Positions 1-8,722 of a DNA stretch of 64,000 bases are shown here, piece by piece. The DNA lies in NCBI GenBank assembly GCA_021768085.1, contig JAETOJ010000002.1, positions 101,050 to 165,049 of the forward strand, read 5' to 3'. The translations under genes and the position numbers were made by a program. The DNA comes from Bacillota bacterium. Its GTDB lineage: Bacteria; Bacillota; Clostridia; Oscillospirales; Oscillospiraceae. Numbering within the stretch: the stretch's first letter is position 1; the number at the start of each line of letters is the position of its first letter. Under the pieces are notes generated by a model. That model ran no database searches, was not told the DNA's origin, and was given only the letters and a program-made list of their open reading frames with translations.

Positions 1-108
1 GAATATTTTCGGGGCCTTCCGCAGGGCCAGCCGTGCCAGCAGCACAAACAGGATGACAAAGGATCCGGTGAGGCTCATGCCCACCACGGTGAAGAACAGG
101 TTTTCCAT
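1..108 (-). CDS. BlaR1/M56-family antirepressor, N-terminal fragment
   Basis: Only the first 36 codons are inside the window; the gene runs off the left edge. They encode a short N-terminus followed by one hydrophobic helix (residues about 4-26) and a basic stop-transfer end. The ATG lies 5 nt after the stop of the BlaI-type repressor gene, the usual order of blaI-blaR1/mecI-mecR1-like pairs, in which a membrane M56 metalloprotease senses an envelope signal and inactivates the repressor. The family call therefore rests on context and a single membrane segment. The protease motif, which would be HExxH, lies outside the window. Confidence 0.6.
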   Translation of the reverse strand, partial: MENLFFTVVGMSLTGSFVILFVLLARLALRKAPKIF

Positions 109-113
109 CACCC

Positions 114-473
114 TCACCCCCTGCTCTCGTCGATGAGCCGCTGAAGCTGCTCCACCTCCTCGGCGCTCAGCTTCTTCCGGCTGGCAAAGGCCGCCAGGAA
201 CTTGGGCAGGGAGCCGTCAAAGGCCTGGTCTACAAACTCCTCGCTCTGCCGGGCGGCGAACTCCTCCCGGCCAATCAGAGAGGTCACCACCCCGCCCTCG
301 TTTTGAAAGATCCCCTTCTGGCACAGCCGCCGCAGCACCGTATAGGTGGTGGACTTCTTCCAGTCCAGCCTTTGGGCGCACAACTCCACCAGCCGGTTGG
401 ACGCCACCGGCTCATTGTCCCAGATCAGGGCGGCAAAGGCGGCCTCTACCTCGCCCAGCCTGTACTGCGTCAT
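114..473 (-). CDS. BlaI/MecI/CopY-family transcriptional repressor
   Basis: Winged-helix repressor of about 119 residues, the normal BlaI length. The N-terminal half shows the family pattern (LGEVEAAFAALIWDNEP, then WKKSTTYTVLRRLCQKG for the recognition helix); the C-terminal half is the dimerisation and cleavage region. The ATG at 473 is preferred over one six bases upstream because GGAGG lies only 1 nt from the first and 7 nt from the second. It probably represses itself and the downstream BlaR1-like gene through the operator at 492-533. The resistance or envelope target gene is not visible. Confidence 0.85.
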   Translation of the reverse strand: MTQYRLGEVEAAFAALIWDNEPVASNRLVELCAQRLDWKKSTTYTVLRRLCQKGIFQNEGGVVTSLIGREEFAARQSEEFVDQAFDGSLPKFLAAFASRKKLSAEEVEQLQRLIDESRG

Positions 474-491
474 ATTCATCCCTCCAGTTTG

Positions 492-544
492 GTTTACATT
501 CTGTAGCCCACTATCAGTCTACAGCAAGTAAACTAACTTGTCAA
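492..544 (-). promoter_or_regulatory. Promoter with double BlaI-type operator
   Basis: On the minus strand TTGACA (544-539), a 17-nt spacer and TAGACT (521-516) form a near-consensus promoter for the repressor gene. It is overlapped by a large dyad: 492-506 and 519-533 match as inverted repeats at 13 of 15 positions. Each arm carries TTTAC then CTGTAG, and 495-505 reads TACA-ttc-TGTA, the half-site arrangement used by BlaI/MecI repressors. Two dimers could bind across the promoter core, so autorepression is the simple reading. Confidence 0.75.
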
Positions 545-573
545 GGACGAATTTTCTTTTATCAGCTTATCGG

Positions 574-1749
574 CTACGCCTTGCCCTTCGCCGCCAGCCC
601 CTCCAGGCTCTGGCCCTTGAGGCACCGCTCCAGCAGCTCGGGCAGCCGCTCCGGGGCGCAGGCGAAACAGGGAACGCCCAGATTCGCGATCCGCCGGGCG
701 GTCTCCGGGTCGTAAAAGGGCTTGCCCCCGTCAGCGATGGCCAGCAGCACCACCACGTTCACTCCGGAGCTTTTCAGCTCCTCCACCCGGCGCAGCAGAG
801 CCGCCCGGTTGCCCCCCTCGCACAGGTCGGAGATGAGGAAAAACAGGGTTTTCGCCGGGGCCTCGATGAGCCCCTGACAGTAGGCGATGGATTTGGCGAT
901 GTCGGTGCCGCCCCCCATCTGGAAGCCGAACAGTAGATCCACCGGGTCGGCGCACAGGGGTGTCAAGTCCATGATCTGGGTATCGAAGGCCACCACGCTG
1001 GTCTTGACAGCGGACATAGAGGCCAGCACACAGGCCATCACCGACGAATAGATGATGGACTGCCCCATAGAGCCGCTCTGGTCGATATCCAGAATGATGT
1101 GCCAGCGGTTGATCTTGCTGGAGCGGTCAAAAAACCACACCCGCTCCGGGATCACAGCCTTCAGCTCCGGGCTGTAGTTTTGCAGGTTCCGCCGAATGGT
1201 GTAGGGGAAGTCGATGGCCGCCGCCGACGGCAGAGGAGCGTGGGCCCGGCGGTTCAGCGCCGCCGTCACCGCCCGGCGCACGTCGTTTTCCAGCAGGCGG
1301 TTGATCTCCTCTACAATTTTGCGGATAAACTTCCGGGCGGACTCCTTGGACTTTTTGGGGATCTGATCCTTGAGCATCAGCAGCGTGGAGGCCAGATTCA
1401 GATCCGGCTCCAGCCCCTCCAGCAGCTCGGGCTCCAGCAGCAGCTGCTTCAGCCCCTTGCGCTCAATGGCGTCGTTCTGCACCACCGCCACCATCTCCGG
1501 GTCAAAAAGAGAGCGCAGATCCCCCAGCCACTTGGAGATCACCGGGGAGGGCGGGCCCTTCCCCGCCCCGCCGGACGCCCCGCCGCCGCTTCCGAAGCTC
1601 TCACCGGGCCCGCCGTAGATGGCCCCCAGCGCCCCATCCATGAGCAGCTCCTCCTGGGACAGGCCCCCCGCCCCCATGCCGGTGAAGGAGTTCTCCGTCT
1701 CCGCGCCTAAAATCAGCCGCCAGCGGGAGAGTTGTTCGGTCTGCGCCAT
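574..1749 (-). CDS. VWA-domain (CoxE-like) protein of MoxR system
   Basis: About 391 residues. The N-terminal 200 residues include a Gly-rich segment (about 35-55) and a helical region. The C-terminal half is a von Willebrand A domain with a full MIDAS: DIDQSGSMGQS near residue 220, GGGTDIAKS near 280 and LISDLCEGG near 305. Such VWA proteins act as metal-dependent adaptors of MoxR AAA+ ATPases. It is the last gene of the SWIM/MoxR operon, with its start 13 nt after the DUF5682 gene. The start is the ATG with AGGAGG 8 nt upstream; a GTG three codons earlier falls inside that ribosome site. Confidence 0.85.
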   Translation of the reverse strand: MAQTEQLSRWRLILGAETENSFTGMGAGGLSQEELLMDGALGAIYGGPGESFGSGGGASGGAGKGPPSPVISKWLGDLRSLFDPEMVAVVQNDAIERKGLKQLLLEPELLEGLEPDLNLASTLLMLKDQIPKKSKESARKFIRKIVEEINRLLENDVRRAVTAALNRRAHAPLPSAAAIDFPYTIRRNLQNYSPELKAVIPERVWFFDRSSKINRWHIILDIDQSGSMGQSIIYSSVMACVLASMSAVKTSVVAFDTQIMDLTPLCADPVDLLFGFQMGGGTDIAKSIAYCQGLIEAPAKTLFFLISDLCEGGNRAALLRRVEELKSSGVNVVVLLAIADGGKPFYDPETARRIANLGVPCFACAPERLPELLERCLKGQSLEGLAAKGKA

Positions 1750-1761
1750 GGGCCGCACCTC

Positions 1762-4074
1762 CTAAATGTCGTCAAAATCGAATTCGTCCAGGCTGTCCAG
1801 CACCGCCTGCTCCGCCTCGGTCACGTCGTTCCGCAAAAGCTCCGCCGCCTGCTGGACATTGACGCCCCAGATCTCCCCCAGGTTCTCCGCGATGTCGTTC
1901 TTTTCCGAGGGGGAAAAGTCGGCAAAGGCCCGCCGCAGGAACACCAGCGCCCTCCGGAAGGTTTCATCGTCCAGCCCACTGAGGTACTGATCCAACTGCC
2001 GCCACAGGGACAGCCGGGCGATGAGGGCATAACGGTTTTTACCCGCCAGCCCCTCGAACCACCCCGCCCCAAGGTCGGCGGGCACCCCGGGGGACAGCCG
2101 CCGGGCCACCTCTCGGGACAGCAGCTCCTCGTCCGCTTTGCCCCGCTCCAGCAGGATGGCCATGGCGAAGCCGGAGCACCGGGTGTTGAGATCGTCCCGA
2201 TCCGAGATGCTGGTCAGCAGATTGAGCCACCGATCCTCCTCCAGAAATTCGTGGCTTAGCTGTAAAGTATTTAGCCTATCCATCGCCTGTGTAACAGCAG
2301 ATGCGGCTTTACTATCGCATACGCAGGCGCTTTCCAGCGTCAGGCACGAGCGCAGATAGAGCTGCTTGATCAGCGGCACCACCGGGGCCGGGTCGAACCG
2401 CCTCAGGTCGCCGTACCGCACCACCAGCGACAGCCGTGAGGCCGTCTCCGCCACTTCCGAGATGGCGGCGGAGTCCACGCTCAACCCCTGCAAAACCGAC
2501 AGCGCGTGGGCCGCTGCCCCGGGCATCCCGCACAAAAAGGCATCCTGGAAGATGGCCGCCGCCTGGGCGATAGAGCTGCTGTTGTCCGCCCGCTCCTTCA
2601 GGGCGAAGGCCGCCGCCCCCTCGATGGTATCCCCCATGAGGGCGGACTCCACGATCTCGATCTCCGCCTCCGGCGTCCAGCGCAGCTCCCAGTACTCCCC
2701 CCAGTTTGCCCCGTCCTGCCGGGAGGGGAGCAGATTGGCAAAATGCACCCCTAAAACCCGCAGCCGGTGGAGGAAAAACGACCGCCGCAGATCGCCCAGC
2801 GCCGCTGCCTCCGACTTCACGTTCAGCTTCTCCCGCAAGTCCAGATCCAGCCGCTGCAGCTCGGCGGCGCGGTACTTCTCCAGGCGCAGGGCTTTGAGCT
2901 GCCGGTAGAAGTCCTCCTGCACCGACGTGCGGGCCACCCCCTCCGGGAGGAAGCCAATCTTTTTGCCGATCTCGGTGTCCGCCGCCGCGACGGCCAGCTC
3001 GGAGAAGCTTCCGTGGCCCATGGTGGTGACGGAGGCGTCCCGCAAATCCGACAAGGCAGGATACTTGCTCCCCCGCATGGCGGCCAGGGTATTGGCCAGC
3101 CGCACCGCCTCAATGACCTCGGCGGAGGACACCAGGTTGCCCGCCTTGCGGTGGGCGGCGGCCAGCCGCGTCAGGTAGAGATAGGCCCCCTCCTCCACAC
3201 CGCCCCGGTTTAACGCGTCCCACAGCAGCTCGAAGTAGGCTGGGGCCTTGTTCCCCGCCCCGTAGCCGGAGCGAGAGGACAGCCGGTAGTAGGAATAGGG
3301 CATCAGCGTGGCGCAGCAGTCCGCCTTGGGCAGGGCTTTTTCTTCTTCATCGGTCATGGGCTGGTTTTCCTCCAGCCCCGCCACGTGGAAGGAACCGCAC
3401 ACGCAGAAGATCTTCTCCGCAGGCACGCCAGAAGCGACAGCCTGGGCCATGACCCGCTTCATGTACGCCTCCCGCACCACGGTTTCCGCCAGATCCCGCC
3501 CGCCCTCCAGGGACGCCGCCCGGAGCTGCCGCCCGAAGGTGTTGTTGACGGCCTGGAAGTCCTCCCCGTCCCCCAGTTGCTCAAAGCTCCGCTCCCAGAA
3601 GGTGTCGTGATCCTCCCCCGTCAGGGTTTCCAGGCCCTTGTAGACGCTCTCGGTGGTGACAGGGGCGTCCGGCTCCCCTAAAGCGTTGTCGCCAGCCTCG
3701 CCGCCGTCGTCCTCCTCCGACCGCAGGGCGGCCCGCTTTGCCGCCGCCTCCGCGAACGCCAGGAACACCGACGACGGCAGATCCATAAACCGGCACTCCA
3801 CCCCGTGCTCGTGGGCCCACAAGATCGCCTGCGTCTCCGGGGAGTAGATGGCAAAGGGCCACAAAACTGTCCGCACCGGCGGCTCCTTGGTATAGGCCAG
3901 AATGGCCGCCGGGAACCGGGTGTCCGGGTGGCACAACCACCTCATCTGATCGTTGAGATCGCTGGGTCCCTCCACCAGCACCAGCTCCGGCTTTGCCTCG
4001 TCCAGCGCCTTTCGCAACCGAAACGCCGCCGCCGGGGACAGGTGGCGGATGCCGAATAACGTCGGCCCGCTCAT
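1762..4074 (-). CDS. DUF5682-family protein (ChaN/TIKI-like N-terminus)
   Basis: About 770 residues. The N-terminal 250 residues show the histidine/acid pattern of the TIKI/ChaN/EreA-like fold: GIRHLSP (7-13), LVEGPSD (about 35), RFMDLPSS (about 105) and CVCGSFHVAGL (about 228). The remainder is mostly helical. DUF5682 proteins are regularly coded beside a MoxR ATPase, a VWA protein and a SWIM zinc-finger protein, as here; their activity is not established. The start is the ATG overlapping the MoxR stop as TGATG, implying translational coupling. An in-frame upstream extension lies inside the MoxR gene and is rejected. Confidence 0.8.
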   Translation of the reverse strand: MSGPTLFGIRHLSPAAAFRLRKALDEAKPELVLVEGPSDLNDQMRWLCHPDTRFPAAILAYTKEPPVRTVLWPFAIYSPETQAILWAHEHGVECRFMDLPSSVFLAFAEAAAKRAALRSEEDDGGEAGDNALGEPDAPVTTESVYKGLETLTGEDHDTFWERSFEQLGDGEDFQAVNNTFGRQLRAASLEGGRDLAETVVREAYMKRVMAQAVASGVPAEKIFCVCGSFHVAGLEENQPMTDEEEKALPKADCCATLMPYSYYRLSSRSGYGAGNKAPAYFELLWDALNRGGVEEGAYLYLTRLAAAHRKAGNLVSSAEVIEAVRLANTLAAMRGSKYPALSDLRDASVTTMGHGSFSELAVAAADTEIGKKIGFLPEGVARTSVQEDFYRQLKALRLEKYRAAELQRLDLDLREKLNVKSEAAALGDLRRSFFLHRLRVLGVHFANLLPSRQDGANWGEYWELRWTPEAEIEIVESALMGDTIEGAAAFALKERADNSSSIAQAAAIFQDAFLCGMPGAAAHALSVLQGLSVDSAAISEVAETASRLSLVVRYGDLRRFDPAPVVPLIKQLYLRSCLTLESACVCDSKAASAVTQAMDRLNTLQLSHEFLEEDRWLNLLTSISDRDDLNTRCSGFAMAILLERGKADEELLSREVARRLSPGVPADLGAGWFEGLAGKNRYALIARLSLWRQLDQYLSGLDDETFRRALVFLRRAFADFSPSEKNDIAENLGEIWGVNVQQAAELLRNDVTEAEQAVLDSLDEFDFDDI

Positions 4075-5165
4075 CACCCGTTCAGCTCCCGGCAGGCGCG
4101 GTACAGCGGCAGCCACTCGTGCCCCCGCTTCTTCATCACGTTCTCCAGGTATTCCTTCCAGGTCACCTTGTCGTGTTCTTCATCCTTGACCACAGCCCCC
4201 TGAAGGGCGGCGGCCAGATCTCCGTCCGAGATCCGCCCGTCCCCGAAGCTCCCGGCCAGAGCCATGGAGTTGGCCAGCAGGGAAATGGCCTCAGCGGTGG
4301 ACAGCACGCCAGAGGTGGTTTTCAGCTTCTGCTTGCCGTCCAGGGTAGCCCCGGCGCGCAGCTCTCGGAAGATGGTGACCACCTTCTCCACCGTGTCCTC
4401 CCCCGGCTGGCGGGCGTTGAGATCCAGCCCCGCGGACAGCTGGACCACCCGGGTGCGCACAATATCCAGCTCTGTCTCCATATCCGACGGTGTGGGCAGG
4501 ACGACGATGTTAAACCGCCGCTTCAGCGCCGCCGACATATCGTTGACGCCCTTGTCCCGGGTGTTGGCGGTGGCGATGACGGAGAAGCCTTTGGCAGCGG
4601 GCACCTCCAGTCCCAGCTCGGGCACACTGAGCCGCTTTTCCGACAGGATGGAGATCAGCGCGTCCTGCACCTCGCTGGCACAGCGGGAGATCTCCTCCAC
4701 CCGGGCGATGGAGCCCGTCTCCATGGCTCGGTAGACCGGGCTTTTGACCATGGCCTCGGGACAGGGCCCCTTGGCGATGAGCATGGCGTAGTTCCAGGAG
4801 TAGCGGATGTGCTCCTCGGTGGTGCCCGCCGTGCCCTGGACGACCTTGGTGGAGTCCCCGTTGACGGCGGCGGCCAGGTGCTCACTGAGCCAGGACTTGG
4901 CTGTCCCCGGCTCGCCGATGAGCAGCAGAGCCCGATCTGTCACCAGCGTGGCGATGGCGATCTCCACCAAACGCTTGTTGCCCATGTACTTGGGGGTGAT
5001 TTCCACCCCCTTGACCTTGGTGTTCCCCGTCAGGTAGGTCAGCACCGACCGGGGGGACATCCGCCAACCAGTAGGGATGCTCTCCGTCTCCGCCGACATC
5101 AGCGCGTCCAGCTCGGTCTGATAGAGCTCCTCCGCCGGGAGGCGCTGTACGTTTTTGTCAGACAT
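4074..5165 (-). CDS. MoxR-type AAA+ ATPase
   Basis: 363 residues. Walker A GEPGTAKS near residue 87, a Walker-B-like segment ARVEEISR near 158, sensor 1 VIATANTRD near 200 and the conserved ALKRRF arginine region near 215. This is the MoxR/AAA_5 class, which remodels protein partners together with a VWA adaptor. The Walker B reads EE where DE is usual, worth noting although E remains for hydrolysis. It is the third gene of the operon, 14 nt after the helical-repeat gene and fused by stop/start overlap to the DUF5682 gene. Confidence 0.9.
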   Translation of the reverse strand: MSDKNVQRLPAEELYQTELDALMSAETESIPTGWRMSPRSVLTYLTGNTKVKGVEITPKYMGNKRLVEIAIATLVTDRALLLIGEPGTAKSWLSEHLAAAVNGDSTKVVQGTAGTTEEHIRYSWNYAMLIAKGPCPEAMVKSPVYRAMETGSIARVEEISRCASEVQDALISILSEKRLSVPELGLEVPAAKGFSVIATANTRDKGVNDMSAALKRRFNIVVLPTPSDMETELDIVRTRVVQLSAGLDLNARQPGEDTVEKVVTIFRELRAGATLDGKQKLKTTSGVLSTAEAISLLANSMALAGSFGDGRISDGDLAAALQGAVVKDEEHDKVTWKEYLENVMKKRGHEWLPLYRACRELNG

Positions 5166-5179
5166 GATTCCACGCTCCT

Positions 5180-7111
5180 TTACTCATTTTCCCATTTGCC
5201 AATCATGTCCTGTATCATGGCATCGGGCCAGGTGCCCCGCTGGGCCCGGAGCTTCTTGGCTTTGATCAGGCCGGCGACCTCCCGAAGCTGGGCAGCCTTC
5301 TCCTTTCCGGAGACAGGCAGGGCATCCAACATAGTTCGGACAGAGAAGTATGACACTTCTCCCTGAGCCTGGGCGTACCTGACAAAGAAGCCGTCCCAGT
5401 CCTTCCAGCCGCATTGAATCAGTGTGCGGACATATTGGATATAACCGCCTGCATTTTTTCCGCGTGTAGCCCGGGTGTAAAGGTATTTTCCCACCTTGTC
5501 CATTACCTGGTGATCCATGGGCCGGATCAGATTCATGATCTGCGTGTCCATTCCGCCCATTTCCAGCAGCAGCTCGAACCACACCGGATCCAGCTCCTGG
5601 GTGAGGATTGGGTGCTCCTCTGGTTCAAAAAAGGCCCTAATGTTATTTGCGGGGTCGTTGGCGTAGACCATATACTCATAGCGGCCGTTGTTCCAGCACA
5701 GGCCCCACATCACATCCTGGAGAATGCCTCTGGTGTCGGCATCCTTTCTGCCGAACAGCTTGAATTTGGGCCGTAGCAGCTCTTTCGCCCTCTGCCCCGC
5801 CGTCTCGCTGTCCTCGGTGAGCAGCGAGGCACACAGATCGGGGGCAATCCACCTACCGCCATAAACCCTGGCCAGTTCCCCGGCCAGGGTGCACAGGCTG
5901 CTATCCCGGGTAAGCTGGATGGAGCGCATCAGGGTGAAGGGCATGGCGGCGCTGAAATACCGCTGAGAATCAGGGTCAGTGGTGGCACCCCGGCAATAAA
6001 ACCGCATGGGTCTTGTTTTTGTCTTGCCGTTTTCCTCGCAGGTGTAGTCCCGATCCAAGGCGGCGCCCAGACCGGCGGCAGCCCGGAAAGCCTCACAGAC
6101 CTTGGGCCCAGTCTTGCACTCGATGGCGGTGCGCAGCTGGCCCAACAGGCCAAACAGCTCGTCGTTCAGGGGCATATTGGGGTTCTTTTTGACCCGTTCC
6201 ACCGTCTGGAGGAACCACTCAGCGGTCAGGTCAGTAGCCGTTCGGGCGGAGGAGAGCCGCATGGCCTCCAGCGCTCCGCCCATGTCTTTTTGGGCCAGTG
6301 TCTCCCAGTACGTCCGGGACTCCCCGGTCTCCATTCGCGCCAGAGCAAGCTGGGCGGCCTGCCTGCACTCCTTCTTCTCCGTCTGGCACAGACCGATCAG
6401 GGTCTGGGCGTTGGCGGGGTCGTGCCTCAGGGCGAGGATCAGCGCCTGCCGCACCGGCTTTTTCGCCTGGGGAAGTTGCTCCAGATACCAGGCATTCTCC
6501 GAAGCCCCGGCAATCTCCTCCATCACCTGAACCCGTCGGGCCATCTCCTTCTTCCCGGCGGGGTCGAAGCCCTCCTTCAGCAGAGGAACGGCGGCGGGGC
6601 CGGATCGCCCCAAAATTTTCCCGTTCTGATCGGCCAGCTCCCCGTAGCTGTCCCCAAGGCCGGCCACCACCGCGGGCAGCACCCGGAAGTCGGTGAAAAA
6701 TGCAGGGTGGTTTTCCCAGGTGGACTGGATAGTCTCCATCCGCCCGCCGCCTGTCCCGGTGAGGGCAGTAAGCAGAGGCTGGAGCTGACTGTAGGACAGC
6801 TCCTGATACTGGCCGCCCCCGACAGGTAGGGACTTTAGCTCCCCCTCCACGCCGGTCTTGGCTTGGGTGTAGGCCACCGCATCCACCAGGGCCAGTACGT
6901 CCAGCAGCAGGCCCGCCCGCTGATCCGGCGGCGCGGCCAGCAGTTTTGTCAACCCACCGTCAATCTTCCCGAACACCGGGCTGGCCGCAGCCAGGGGCTT
7001 GAGGGCCTCCGCCGCCCGCTGGAGCCGGAAGTCCTCCCCCAGCAGGGATACCCCCGCAATGGCGGCGTATTCCAGCCGCTCCTTCACGTCGTAAAGAGGT
7101 TGTAAGTTCAT
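5180..7111 (-). CDS. Helical-repeat protein of MoxR system (DUF5691-like)
   Basis: 643 residues, predominantly helical, with repeated Leu/Ala-rich helix pairs between about 150 and 300 that look HEAT-like (for example PVRQALILALRHDP followed by a second similar unit). No enzymatic motif, signal peptide or membrane segment is seen. It sits between the SWIM gene (12 nt) and the MoxR gene (14 nt), the position held by DUF5691 proteins in related operons; the family name is inferred from that position. A scaffold or target-recognition role is possible. AGGAGG lies 8 nt before the ATG. Confidence 0.6.
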   Translation of the reverse strand: MNLQPLYDVKERLEYAAIAGVSLLGEDFRLQRAAEALKPLAAASPVFGKIDGGLTKLLAAPPDQRAGLLLDVLALVDAVAYTQAKTGVEGELKSLPVGGGQYQELSYSQLQPLLTALTGTGGGRMETIQSTWENHPAFFTDFRVLPAVVAGLGDSYGELADQNGKILGRSGPAAVPLLKEGFDPAGKKEMARRVQVMEEIAGASENAWYLEQLPQAKKPVRQALILALRHDPANAQTLIGLCQTEKKECRQAAQLALARMETGESRTYWETLAQKDMGGALEAMRLSSARTATDLTAEWFLQTVERVKKNPNMPLNDELFGLLGQLRTAIECKTGPKVCEAFRAAAGLGAALDRDYTCEENGKTKTRPMRFYCRGATTDPDSQRYFSAAMPFTLMRSIQLTRDSSLCTLAGELARVYGGRWIAPDLCASLLTEDSETAGQRAKELLRPKFKLFGRKDADTRGILQDVMWGLCWNNGRYEYMVYANDPANNIRAFFEPEEHPILTQELDPVWFELLLEMGGMDTQIMNLIRPMDHQVMDKVGKYLYTRATRGKNAGGYIQYVRTLIQCGWKDWDGFFVRYAQAQGEVSYFSVRTMLDALPVSGKEKAAQLREVAGLIKAKKLRAQRGTWPDAMIQDMIGKWENE

Positions 7112-7123
7112 CCCCGCACCTCC

Positions 7124-8566
7124 TCAATATTGCAGCCGGAGGATCTCGTCCGGCGTCACCACGCTGTAGGGGTGGAGACACAGGGCCTTATCCCGCCCGT
7201 CGTAGAACATCAGCCCAAACAGGGCACTACCCGCTGGGATTTCCCGGGGAAGCATCCCCAGCCGCTCTGTACAGGCGTGATCCGTCCCGTCCTCCGCCCT
7301 GTCCCGCAGAGCGATCCGGGCCCCCGCCGGATCCTCCAACACGTAGTCCTCCCCAATCCTGCCAATGCTCCCGACGGGCAGCAGCACCGCCAGAAACTTG
7401 GGCGCCAGGGTGTTCTTGATCTTCCCTTTCACCAGCTTGACTGCCTCCGCCACACCGGGCTGAGCCAGCCTGGGCAGAGCCGCCTGCTCCTGGGCCGTCA
7501 GGGGCCGGGTGGACGCGCCCTCCCAGCGCACCCGCCGATCCCCCTCCCCGGGGTAGATGTATAGGGCCGGTGTGTCCAGCAGCCCAAACCGGCTGTCCTC
7601 CCCCTTCACGTACTTCAACGCCTTCAGGGGGCGCAAGTTCAGGGTCTGCCAGAGCTCGCCGCTGTCAACATCCAGCCACCAGCCCCGCTCTACGTACTCT
7701 TTCCTGGCCTCGTCCAGCGACACGTCAAAGGAGAGCTGCACCAGCTTCGCGTTCTCTCTGACAGAGCCGATGGCCCCCAACTCCTCCAACGTCCACACCC
7801 CACCCAGCGCCTCAAAGAGGGCGGAGTCCTGGTTGGAGAAATCCCCCACCTCCAGCTTGCCCTCCAAAAACGTCCGGCCCTTTTTGATGGTGGAGCGCAG
7901 GGCCACCAGGATTCGCAGGGCCTCGGCATAGGCACCGTCCGCTCGGGTGGGATCCTTCTGCACTGCACGCACCGCCAGGGCTACCCGGGTAAAGGCCGTC
8001 TGGGGCCCGGTGAGGTAGCAGCTGCCCAGCTCCTTGGCCAGCTTGTCAAAGGTTTGGGCGGAGCTGCCGGCCAGGGTGCCCAGGCCAGAGGTCAGCAGCT
8101 CGTCCATCATCTTCTCCGCCATGTCCAGCCCTTCCAGTTGCCGGGCAAGCTTTTTCTTTCGGGCAGCAGCATTGGGCTTTTTAGGCTTGGGGGGGTCGTC
8201 CGCGGTCCCCTCCCTCTTCGCTGCCCGGGCGGCCTGCTTGGCCCGCTTGTCCGCGATATCCTCGGGAATCTCTGCTGTCTCGAAGGGCTTTGCCCCCAGG
8301 ATCTCGAACATCAGCCCCAAGGCGTGCTTACAGGGAAACTGCCGGCTGGGGCAGGAGCACCGGCAGGTGGGCGCGTCCCGATTGGTGAAGTCGATGGACA
8401 CCCGATAGGGGGTTTTTCCGCTGCCTGCGCACTCCGCCCAGTACAGCGTGCCGTCCTGGGTTCTGCGATGGGCAGAAAAACTGCCCTTTTTCGACAGCTT
8501 CCTCCCGTTTTCCGCCGCCGCGGGGTTGGGCGCCTGGAGAAGAATAAATTGTTCGGTCAAATCCAT
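7124..8566 (-). CDS. SWIM zinc-finger protein, first gene of MoxR operon
   Basis: About 480 residues. A SWIM zinc finger (CxC...CxH; CRCSCPSRQFPCKH at about 68-81) follows a domain that aligns the substrate-facing residues. A Lys/Ala-rich linker (about 105-150) leads to a helical region and a C-terminal beta-rich domain. SWIM fingers bind nucleic acid or protein, and in this operon type the protein probably recruits the AAA+ machine to its target. The ATG at 8566 has AGGAG 8 nt upstream; the longer frame would begin before the promoter and is rejected. Confidence 0.85.
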   Translation of the reverse strand: MDLTEQFILLQAPNPAAAENGRKLSKKGSFSAHRRTQDGTLYWAECAGSGKTPYRVSIDFTNRDAPTCRCSCPSRQFPCKHALGLMFEILGAKPFETAEIPEDIADKRAKQAARAAKREGTADDPPKPKKPNAAARKKKLARQLEGLDMAEKMMDELLTSGLGTLAGSSAQTFDKLAKELGSCYLTGPQTAFTRVALAVRAVQKDPTRADGAYAEALRILVALRSTIKKGRTFLEGKLEVGDFSNQDSALFEALGGVWTLEELGAIGSVRENAKLVQLSFDVSLDEARKEYVERGWWLDVDSGELWQTLNLRPLKALKYVKGEDSRFGLLDTPALYIYPGEGDRRVRWEGASTRPLTAQEQAALPRLAQPGVAEAVKLVKGKIKNTLAPKFLAVLLPVGSIGRIGEDYVLEDPAGARIALRDRAEDGTDHACTERLGMLPREIPAGSALFGLMFYDGRDKALCLHPYSVVTPDEILRLQY

Positions 8567-8603
8567 GAGGATTACTCCTTCCGATGGAAAATAAATCAGC
8601 CAT

Positions 8604-8632
8604 ATTGTACTACATTCCACCGTCAGGCGCAA
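8604..8632 (-). promoter_or_regulatory. Promoter of SWIM/MoxR operon
   Basis: Minus-strand TACAAT (8609-8604) lies 17 nt from TTGCGC (8632-8627), about 35 nt before the SWIM gene start. The -10 is good and the -35 weak, so an activator or modest expression is likely. Confidence 0.5.
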
Positions 8633-8666
8633 GGGGTTGTGGAGCAGCAGCCGCTGTGAGTTTCAT
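8610..8666 (-). CDS. Possible 18-residue ORF
   Basis: An ATG with a very strong AGGAGGTG ribosome site begins an 18-codon frame (MKLTAAAAPQPLAPDGGM) that stops at the -10 of the SWIM operon promoter. The strong initiation site is the only support. It could be a real small peptide or the beginning of a gene lost when the promoter region was formed. Confidence 0.2.
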   Translation of the reverse strand: MKLTAAAAPQPLAPDGGM

Positions 8667-8722
8667 TTTGCACCTCCTGACCGGATGACTCACAGCTTTG
8701 TTAAAAGGATCTTTCGATAGCC

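Noticed and set aside
3993..5366. Long plus-strand open frame of 457 codons
   Set aside because: It lies wholly over the MoxR and neighbouring minus genes, rich in Pro/Arg/Gly/His as expected for an antisense frame in GC-rich DNA; no ribosome site.
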